A stretch of DNA of 6,790 nucleotides, from assembly GCA_002314645.1 (NCBI GenBank), contig DCGS01000099.1, positions 771 through 7,560 of the forward strand, in the 5' to 3' direction. The stretch's first letter is position 1. Every line of letters starts with the position of its first letter. Under the pieces are notes generated by a model that was given only the letters and a program-made list of their open reading frames with translations, was not told the origin of the DNA and ran no database searches. The translations under genes and the position numbers were made by a program. This DNA comes from Ruminococcaceae bacterium UBA1772. GTDB lineage: Bacteria; Bacillota; Clostridia; Oscillospirales; Acutalibacteraceae. This document shows positions 1-4,547 of the stretch, one piece after another.

Positions 1-186
1 AGAACAACAGACGTTACAGGTGTTATCTCACTTCCAGCTGGTACAGAAATGTGCATGCCTGGTGATAACGTAGAAATGGACGTTGAACTCATCACTCCAA
101 TCGCTATCGAAGAAGGTCTTCGTTTCGCTATTCGTGAGGGTGGACGTACTGTAGGTTCAGGTGTTGTTACAGCTGTTAACGAATAA
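1..186 (+). CDS. tuf: Elongation factor Tu, C-terminal 61 residues (5' end outside window)
   Basis: EF-Tu carries aminoacyl-tRNA to the ribosomal A site as a GTP-bound complex in the cytoplasm. Only the end of domain III is visible, read in frame from base 1 to the TAA at 184-186. Recognisable EF-Tu signatures are FRTTDVTG-type sequence at the left edge (RTTDVTGVISLPAG), MPGDNV, the VELITPIAIEEGLRFAIREGGRTVG block, and the terminal GSGVVTAVNE. The domain III core is conventional. About 340 residues, including the GTPase domain, lie upstream of the window. The gene ends 24 nt before a strong hairpin terminator and converges on the lipoprotein gene. In many Firmicutes tuf closes the rpsL-rpsG-fusA-tuf operon, but those partners are not visible here. 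Assignment is secure even from this fragment. Confidence 0.97.
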   Translation, partial: RTTDVTGVISLPAGTEMCMPGDNVEMDVELITPIAIEEGLRFAIREGGRTVGSGVVTAVNE

Positions 187-202
187 TTCAAACTTTTGAA
201 TT
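185..202. repeat. Small AT-rich inverted repeat overlapping the tuf stop codon
   Basis: The arms AATTCAAA (185-192) and TTTGAATT (195-202) are perfect reverse complements with 2 nt between them, or 7 bp with a 4-nt loop. The repeat begins within the tuf TAA and ends 8 nt before the main terminator stem. An AT-only stem of this size is weak. It might protect the 3' end or help stalling, or it may be chance in AT-rich sequence. Confidence 0.3.
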
Positions 203-209
203 AAAAATA

Positions 210-246
210 CCCAGTTCAGAGAAATCTGAACTGGGTTTATTTTTTT
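210..246. terminator. Rho-independent terminator between convergent tuf and lipoprotein genes, probably bidirectional
   Basis: A perfect 11-bp stem, CCCAGTTCAGA (210-220) with TCTGAACTGGG (225-235), is closed by a GAAA tetraloop (221-224). The tract TTTATTTTTTT follows (236-246), giving a strong intrinsic terminator for tuf. On the opposite strand the same stem is followed by TATTTTTAA (complement of 201-209), so it can also stop transcripts of the lipoprotein gene, whose stop codon lies about 15 nt away at 251-253. The shared position between two convergent genes fits that double role. Confidence 0.93.
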
Positions 247-250
247 GCTC

Positions 251-1468
251 TTATGAGAATTTTAATGTGTAACCGTTACTGAGGTCTACAGTAGAGTCAT
301 CTTTTAACGTGTAGGATACATCGCTTGGAATATTTGCAAATTTTCTGAATTTTTCTTCGTTGAAAACGGTGAGTTTTCTTGAGCATTCATAGTCGGTTGG
401 ACTTAAAAGATTCTTTAAGATTGGATACTTTGAATACATTCCTGAACCGACTAAAAAGTACCTAGTATAAACAAATCCTGAGTCTGTTTGGTCGTCCCAG
501 GTGACGTCTACTACATACCATTTTCCGTTTAGCTGAACACAGTTAAAAATGTGTGTAGAGGTTGAATATGCTTTACAAGGAATGCCTAAAAGGTCCATGC
601 AAATCATGTATGCTGCGGTGTAACCATCACAGTCACATTTGTTGTTGAAAAAGCAGTTATATGGTCCGTCAATGTTAAGAACATAGGCAGTGTCCCTACC
701 TAAAATGTCGTGGATTTGCCTTAGTCTTTCAACGGTTGAACCAGTGGTCTGTCCTACAAGATTCTGTGCCTTTGTTTTGCACTTAGCATATTGCGATTCA
801 TTCACGTAATAGTGCCAGTCTATTATTAAATATGCGTAGGTTCCATCTGGGTCATATCCGTACTGAACGTCATATCCGTTACAGTTAACTTCATAAAATG
901 AATTCTTGAGGGGTAGACAAACGTAGTTTAAATACTCGTTCATAAGGGGAGCGTCAACCTTGACTTTTTCTAAGGTTTGGAATTTCTTCCACACACCCTT
1001 TAAATGAGATTCAAAGTCTGGCTTTGCAACGTAGGTAAACTCATTTGGGTTTATTGAGGTTTCCTTCATTGCCGACACTTTTACTTCGGTGTCGTATGAA
1101 CTGTTTGCTGCCTGCTGTGGAGCTACATTTTTAAGTTCATCAGAATTCTTTGCGTTTTCTGTTTTTGAAGGATTGTTGTTAAGTCCAGATTTTTTTACTG
1201 GACTTTTTGTTGTGGTTACCTTCTTAGTAGTGGCCGCAGTTGTCTCTATTTCTTCAGTAGTTGTTTCAGGCTGAGTCGATTCATTTTCTTCTTTTGAAAA
1301 TGTCGTGGGCTCAGTTGTAGTAACTGCTGTTGTCGTTTCGTCATCCATTAGACCTGCAATGGTGTCTTCTACGCTGTTACACGCTGTTAGAGAGAAGAGA
1401 AAGGACAGAGAAATTACAATACATAGTATTCGGTTTAGGTTATTTGTTTTAATAATTGACACCTCCAA
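251..1468 (-). CDS. Secreted lipoprotein with Thr-rich linker and transglutaminase-like (cysteine protease fold) domain
   Basis: I recognise the domain but not a named gene. Residues are numbered from the TTG at 1468. A lipoprotein signal peptide (positive N-terminus, hydrophobic 14-29) ends in the lipobox LTAC with Cys30 as lipidation site, so the protein should be anchored outside the membrane. Residues 45-90 are a low-complexity linker rich in Thr, Glu and Lys (TTT and ETTTEE runs). A folded region begins near 145. The transglutaminase core spans about 245-325, with a likely triad of Cys280 (CDGY), His306 (HIFN) and Asp321 (VDVTWDD). Triads of this type occur in bacterial transglutaminase-like proteins acting as peptidases or amide transferases; the substrate here is unknown. 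Ten cysteines lie outside the signal peptide and lipobox. The TTG at 1468 overlaps the Shine-Dalgarno, so translation probably starts at the ATT at 1453 (400 residues). Domain call is confident; start and function are not. Confidence 0.85.
   Translation of the reverse strand: MEVSIIKTNNLNRILCIVISLSFLFSLTACNSVEDTIAGLMDDETTTAVTTTEPTTFSKEENESTQPETTTEEIETTAATTKKVTTTKSPVKKSGLNNNPSKTENAKNSDELKNVAPQQAANSSYDTEVKVSAMKETSINPNEFTYVAKPDFESHLKGVWKKFQTLEKVKVDAPLMNEYLNYVCLPLKNSFYEVNCNGYDVQYGYDPDGTYAYLIIDWHYYVNESQYAKCKTKAQNLVGQTTGSTVERLRQIHDILGRDTAYVLNIDGPYNCFFNNKCDCDGYTAAYMICMDLLGIPCKAYSTSTHIFNCVQLNGKWYVVDVTWDDQTDSGFVYTRYFLVGSGMYSKYPILKNLLSPTDYECSRKLTVFNEEKFRKFANIPSDVSYTLKDDSTVDLSNGYTLKFS
1199..1336 (-). 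repeat. Low-complexity Thr/Glu/Lys-rich linker coding segment
   Basis: This stretch encodes residues 45-90 of the lipoprotein. It is dominated by ACN threonine codons in runs of two or three, separated by Glu, Ala and Lys. Such linkers hold a catalytic domain away from the membrane and through the cell wall, and are typical of Gram-positive surface proteins. The codon repetition is imperfect, so this is compositional bias rather than an exact tandem repeat. It also leaves the complementary strand open in other frames, which creates spurious + strand reading frames. Confidence 0.7.
1451..1466 (-). promoter_or_regulatory. Shine-Dalgarno that points to a possible AUU start codon of the lipoprotein gene
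   Basis: On the minus strand the 5' region reads TTGGAGGTGTCAATTATT followed by AAA ACA AAT. GGAGGTG (1466-1460) is a near-perfect Shine-Dalgarno. The upstream TTG (1468) and the GTG (1462) overlap it and have no ribosome site of their own at proper distance. The in-frame codon 6 nt downstream of it is ATT (1453-1451). Starting there gives a classic signal peptide, (M)KTNNLNR then a hydrophobic stretch then LTAC. No ATG, GTG or TTG occurs in frame between the Shine-Dalgarno and the lipobox. The motif is certain; AUU initiation is inferred. Confidence 0.6.
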
Positions 1469-1501
1469 TTCTAGTATTAATTATTTCCCTCATTTAAATC
1501 A

Positions 1502-1530
1502 AAAATATCACTTTTTTACATTTTATTCAA
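1502..1530 (-). promoter_or_regulatory. Candidate sigma-70/SigA promoter for the lipoprotein gene
   Basis: On the minus strand, TTGAAT (1530-1525) and TATTTT (1507-1502) are separated by exactly 17 nt. They match the consensus -35 and -10 hexamers at 5/6 and 4/6. Transcription would begin near 1495, leaving a leader of about 40 nt before the proposed start. The background is very AT-rich, so chance matches are possible. Position and spacing are good for a divergent promoter. Confidence 0.5.
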
Positions 1531-1540
1531 CTGTTTTGTA

Positions 1541-1582
1541 TTTACTTATAGGGGCATTTAAAGTAAAATATATGTGTATAAT
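1541..1582 (+). promoter_or_regulatory. Candidate promoter(s) for the pyrH-frr operon
   Basis: Two overlapping possibilities are visible upstream of pyrH. One is TTTACT (1541-1546), a 17-nt spacer, then TAAAAT (1564-1569), giving a start near 1576. The other is a perfect -10 hexamer TATAAT at 1577-1582, whose expected -35 region (around 1554-1559) matches poorly. Either would give a short leader before the ribosome site at 1591-1596. Some promoter is required here because the upstream gene runs the other way. Which one is used cannot be told from sequence. Confidence 0.5.
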
Positions 1583-1602
1583 TTTTAGATAGGGAGTTTG
1601 TT

Positions 1603-2313
1603 ATGGAAGCTGAATTTAAACGCATTCTTTTAAAACTCAGTGGTGAGGTTCTTGCCGGTGAAAAAGGACATGGCTTTGACTTTGATGTTATTGAAAGCAT
1701 TGCAAAGTCAGTAAAGGAAGTTACAGATTTAGGAGTTGAAGTTGGCATAGTAATTGGCGGCGGAAACTTCTGGCGAGGACGTTCAAGTGGTTCTATGGAT
1801 AGAACCCGTGCCGACTCAATTGGTATGCTTGGCACAGTAATGAATTCAATTGCATTTGGAGACACTCTTATTCAACTTGGTGTTCCAACAAAGGTATATT
1901 CAGCAATTGGAATGGAACCTATTGCAAAGCGCTTCTCAAGTGAAGACGCAAGAAAAGAACTTTCAAAGGGTAAGGTAACCATCTTTGGTTGTGGAACAGG
2001 AAGCCCATTCTTTTCAACAGACACAACTGCCGCTTTACGCGCTGCTGAAATTCAGGCAGACGTAATCTTCAAGGCAACAAATGTTGATGGCGTATATGAT
2101 AAAGACCCTAATAAATTCCAGGATGCCGTTAAATTTGACACTCTTACACAGACAGATCTTCTTAACAAAGGTCTTACTGTAATGGACGCAGCGGCTGCAT
2201 CGCTCTGCAGAGACAACGGTATTAACATTTACGTATTCAACCTCACAGACCCACAGAACATTGTTCGTGCTGTTAAGGGCGAAAAGGTTGGTACTCTTGT
2301 AACTAGCAAATAA
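1603..2313 (+). CDS. pyrH: Uridylate (UMP) kinase PyrH
   Basis: Phosphorylates UMP to UDP using ATP in the cytoplasm, supplying UTP, CTP and UDP-sugars for the cell wall. It belongs to the bacterial amino-acid-kinase-fold family, unrelated to eukaryotic UMP/CMP kinases, and works as a hexamer. At 236 residues it has normal length. Visible motifs are KLSGE (11-15, phosphate binding), IGGGNFWRG (51-59), RADSIGMLGTVMN (69-81, UMP binding), GTGSPFFSTDT (131-141) and NVDGVYDKDP (160-169, nucleotide binding). The ATG at 1603 follows AGGGAG at 1591-1596 with 6-nt spacing. It is the first gene of the + strand cluster and lies 26 nt before frr, a pairing conserved across bacteria. Unusually for its neighbourhood, rpsB-tsf is not upstream. 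Confidence 0.98.
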   Translation: MEAEFKRILLKLSGEVLAGEKGHGFDFDVIESIAKSVKEVTDLGVEVGIVIGGGNFWRGRSSGSMDRTRADSIGMLGTVMNSIAFGDTLIQLGVPTKVYSAIGMEPIAKRFSSEDARKELSKGKVTIFGCGTGSPFFSTDTTAALRAAEIQADVIFKATNVDGVYDKDPNKFQDAVKFDTLTQTDLLNKGLTVMDAAAASLCRDNGINIYVFNLTDPQNIVRAVKGEKVGTLVTSK

Positions 2314-2339
2314 TTCTTAAATATTTTAGAGGTGACATT

Positions 2340-2894
2340 ATGGAAACAGTATTCAAAAAGACAGAAGAAAAAATGAACAAGGCGCTTGACGCTCTTGCAA
2401 ATGACTACGCAGCAATTCGTGCAGGTAGAGCAAACCCTGCAGTTCTTGATAAAGTAATGGTAGACTACTATGGAGTTCCAACTCCAATTCAGCAGGTTGC
2501 AGCTGTAAGTATTTCTGAGGCTCGCGTTCTTGTAATCCAGCCATGGGACAAGACAATGATTCAGCCAATTGAAAAGGCTATTCAGACTTCAGACATTGGT
2601 ATTAACCCAATGAACGACGGTAACGTAATTAGACTTACATTCCCAGCTCTTACTGAGGACAGACGTCGTGAAATTGCAAAGGAAATTAAGCAGCGTGCTG
2701 AGGACGCTAAGGTTCAGGTTAGAAACGTTAGACGTGACGGAATGGATGACCTTAAAAAACTTAAGAAGGACAGCGTTATTACAGAGGACGACTTAAAGAC
2801 AGCTGAAGAAAAGCTTCAGAAGACTACAGACAAGTTCGTAAAAGAAATTGATGAAGTAGCAGCTGCTAAGGATAAAGAAATAATGTCAATCTGA
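2340..2894 (+). CDS. frr: Ribosome recycling factor
   Basis: RRF acts with EF-G to split the post-termination 70S ribosome so that its subunits can be reused. The 184 residues match the usual ~185. Hallmarks are RAGRANP (27-33), VDYYGVPTPIQQVA (41-54), IQPWDK (66-71), IGINPMNDGNVIRLTFPALTEDRRR (86-110) and the highly charged C-terminal helix with VRNVRRD (127-133), which belongs to the ribosome-contacting domain I. A GAGGTGA ribosome site (2329-2335) precedes the ATG by 4 nt. The gene is 26 nt downstream of pyrH and surely co-transcribed with it. It ends in TGA, followed within 8 nt by a GC-rich hairpin that may limit read-through into uppS. Confidence 0.98.
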   Translation: METVFKKTEEKMNKALDALANDYAAIRAGRANPAVLDKVMVDYYGVPTPIQQVAAVSISEARVLVIQPWDKTMIQPIEKAIQTSDIGINPMNDGNVIRLTFPALTEDRRREIAKEIKQRAEDAKVQVRNVRRDGMDDLKKLKKDSVITEDDLKTAEEKLQKTTDKFVKEIDEVAAAKDKEIMSI

Positions 2895-2901
2895 CAAAAA
2901 T

Positions 2902-2927
2902 GGGCGCCAATAGTGGCGCCCTTATTT
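2902..2927 (+). terminator. GC-rich intercistronic hairpin between frr and uppS (weak terminator or processing site)
   Basis: GGGCGCCA (2902-2909) and TGGCGCCC (2914-2921) form a perfect 8-bp stem around an ATAG loop. TTATTT (2922-2927) follows. The stem is stable but the U-tract is short and interrupted, so partial termination or an RNA-stabilising or cleavage role is more likely than a full stop. It lies entirely between the frr stop and the uppS ribosome site. No convincing separate uppS promoter is visible in this short gap, so uppS probably relies on read-through. Confidence 0.7.
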
Positions 2928-2936
2928 CACTTAATT

Positions 2937-2942
2937 GAGGTG
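2937..2942 (+). promoter_or_regulatory. Ribosome binding site that fixes the uppS start
   Basis: GAGGTG at 2937-2942 lies 6 nt before the ATG at 2949. An in-frame GTG at 2913 would extend the protein by 12 residues (beginning MAPLFHL), but it falls inside the hairpin and has no ribosome site, so the ATG at 2949 is preferred. Confidence 0.88.
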
Positions 2943-2948
2943 AATAGT

Positions 2949-3677
2949 ATGGGGAATCTTCCTCCTAAAGAATTTATGCCAAAGCATATTGGCATTATAA
3001 TGGACGGCAATGGTCGTTGGGCAAAAGAACGTGGCCTTGAAAGAACAAAAGGACACATTGAAGGTGCAAAGGTGTTTAGAACAATTAGTGACTACTGTCA
3101 TGAAATTGGCATTGAGGTTGTAACCTTCTACGCATTCTCAACTGAAAACTGGAAAAGACCAGCTTCAGAAATTACAGCCCTTATGAAGCTTTTTAAAGAA
3201 TATCTTTTAGAGGCTGATGAAATTAAATTTGACAGACAAAATCGTGGTTATGTTCTAAGATTCCTTGGTGACACCAAGGCAATACCAAAGGAACTTTCAA
3301 AGCTTTGTGACTCAACACAGCTTGATATTAAAGATCCAGACACCACAATTGTAAATATAGCTTTAAATTACGGCGGAAGACAGGAAATTGTACACTCAGT
3401 AAAGGAAATTGCTGAGAAGGTAAAAAATGGCGAACTCAAGCCTTCTGACATTACCGAGGACACAATTTCAAATGGTCTTTATACAGCTGGAATGCCAGAC
3501 CCTGATTTAATTATTAGACCTTCTGGTGAACTTCGCCTTTCAAACTTCCTTACATGGCAGTCAGCATATTCTGAGCTTTGGTTCTCAGACGTTTTATGGC
3601 CTGACTTTACTACAGAGGATCTTGATAAGGCAATTATGGATTATGCAAAGCGCAACAGACGCTTTGGGGCAGTATAA
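2949..3677 (+). CDS. uppS: Undecaprenyl diphosphate synthase (cis-prenyltransferase)
   Basis: Condenses eight isopentenyl diphosphates onto farnesyl diphosphate in cis to make the C55 carrier lipid used for peptidoglycan and teichoic-acid export; it acts at the inner face of the membrane. At 242 residues it has normal length. Family motifs are HIGIIMDGNGRWA (13-25, with Mg-binding Asp19), FYAFSTENW (60-68), NIALNYGGRQEI (136-147) and DPDLIIRPSGELRLSNFLTWQSAYSEL (184-210), followed by DVLWPDF (214-220). Arg190 and the Arg-Leu-Ser of the last motif are the expected diphosphate-binding residues. The motif reads RPSGE where proteobacterial enzymes have RTGGE; this is a mild lineage variant and should not abolish activity. 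It uses the isoprenoid units whose synthesis begins with dxr, three genes on in the same cluster. A 24-nt gap leads to cdsA. Confidence 0.98.
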   Translation: MGNLPPKEFMPKHIGIIMDGNGRWAKERGLERTKGHIEGAKVFRTISDYCHEIGIEVVTFYAFSTENWKRPASEITALMKLFKEYLLEADEIKFDRQNRGYVLRFLGDTKAIPKELSKLCDSTQLDIKDPDTTIVNIALNYGGRQEIVHSVKEIAEKVKNGELKPSDITEDTISNGLYTAGMPDPDLIIRPSGELRLSNFLTWQSAYSELWFSDVLWPDFTTEDLDKAIMDYAKRNRRFGAV

Positions 3678-3690
3678 AATGATTTGTTTT

Positions 3691-3695
3691 GGAGG
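3691..3695 (+). promoter_or_regulatory. Ribosome binding site that fixes the cdsA start
   Basis: GGAGG at 3691-3695 lies 6 nt before the ATG at 3702. An in-frame TTG at 3684 would place this site inside the coding sequence and add six residues (FWRHK after the start) that do not resemble a CdsA N-terminus, so ATG 3702 is the better start. Confidence 0.88.
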
Positions 3696-3701
3696 CACAA
3701 A

Positions 3702-4544
3702 ATGAAAACACGTGTTATTTCTGGTGTAGTACTTGCAGTAATTCTTATTGCAGTATGGTCACAAATTTTTACCCCAATATTTGATATTTTCTTTTCCATT
3801 TTGTCTGCAGCTGCTTGCTTTGAAATTACAAGAGCTGTAAAGGTAAAGAATCTTGAACTTAGAATTGTATCAATTATTTTTGCAGGAGTATTGCCACTTG
3901 GCATTATTTACGGTGCAAAATTCCCTCTTGGAATTCTTTGCATTGTCTATGTAATGTTCCTTATTATCCTTACGGTTATAAATAATCAGGAAATTACATT
4001 TGAGCATTTGGCTGCATCCATTTATGCATCGTTCGTAGTTCCTGCAGCATTCTCAACAATTGGTCTTAATGCAGACCTCTATAAGCTTTATGACTTCATT
4101 GACAAGCGTGAAACTGTATTCTTAATTTTATATGCAGTTACTTGCGCACTCTTTACTGATGTATTTGCACAGCTTTCAGGTATGGCCTTTGGTAAGCACA
4201 AGATGACTCCAGTTCTCAGTCCTAAGAAGACCTGGGAGGGTGCTATTGGCGGCGTATTAAGCGTAATTGCTCTTAACGTAGTATTCCTTTTAATATTCAC
4301 ACATTTCTTTGCAGATAAGGCATTCTTCCTTCCAATTTGGCTTTATCTCTTAATGTCTCCAGTTCTTTCAGTAATGGGAATCTTCGGAGACCTTGCCGCT
4401 TCAATGATTAAACGTAACTATGGAATTAAGGACTACTCAAATTTAATTCCAGGTCATGGCGGAATAATGGACAGATTTGATAGCGTAATATTTGTAATGC
4501 CAGCATTTTATGTAATTATGACTATTTACGGAATGGTTGTGTAA
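3702..4544 (+). CDS. cdsA: Phosphatidate cytidylyltransferase (CDP-diacylglycerol synthase)
   Basis: Integral membrane enzyme that joins CTP and phosphatidic acid to give CDP-diacylglycerol, the precursor of phosphatidylglycerol, cardiolipin and related phospholipids. The 280 residues contain about eight hydrophobic stretches (near 6-20, 24-40, 54-70, 76-94, 106-122, 138-158, 181-200, 210-228) and a last one at 262-279. Diagnostic sequence includes TDVFAQLSG (152-160), FGKHKMTPVLSPKKTWEG (163-180), and the full C-terminal family signature from Ser234 to Asp260, SMIKR..KD..NLIPGHGGIMDRFD, with its metal- and nucleotide-binding Asp residues. Nothing is missing. It begins 24 nt after uppS and ends 3 nt before dxr, consistent with one polycistronic unit for envelope lipids. 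Confidence 0.97.
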   Translation: MKTRVISGVVLAVILIAVWSQIFTPIFDIFFSILSAAACFEITRAVKVKNLELRIVSIIFAGVLPLGIIYGAKFPLGILCIVYVMFLIILTVINNQEITFEHLAASIYASFVVPAAFSTIGLNADLYKLYDFIDKRETVFLILYAVTCALFTDVFAQLSGMAFGKHKMTPVLSPKKTWEGAIGGVLSVIALNVVFLLIFTHFFADKAFFLPIWLYLLMSPVLSVMGIFGDLAASMIKRNYGIKDYSNLIPGHGGIMDRFDSVIFVMPAFYVIMTIYGMVV

Positions 4545-4547
4545 TTA

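Noticed and set aside
1089..1592. Two + strand open frames opposite the 5' half of the lipoprotein gene (1089-1274 and 1305-1592)
   Set aside because: They are the complement of the Thr-rich linker and signal peptide region, giving Val/Ser/Phe-rich low-complexity products with no family resemblance.
1469..1602. Possible riboswitch, T-box or ribosomal-protein-type leader upstream of pyrH
   Set aside because: The leader after the candidate promoters is only about 15-30 nt, with no stable stem or terminator/antiterminator pair, so no such element fits.
1542..1865. Minus-strand open frame of 107 codons over the pyrH start
   Set aside because: Antisense to conserved pyrH coding sequence, Ser/Pro-rich, no family resemblance.
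2353..2568. Minus-strand open frame inside frr
   Set aside because: Leu/Gln/Glu-rich shadow of the frr coding strand; no independent support.
2913..2948. Upstream GTG start extending UppS by 12 residues
   Set aside because: The GTG lies within the intercistronic hairpin and lacks a ribosome site, whereas the ATG at 2949 has GAGGTG 6 nt before it.
3641..4300. Minus-strand open frames over the uppS end and cdsA
   Set aside because: Antisense shadows of conserved genes without start signals.
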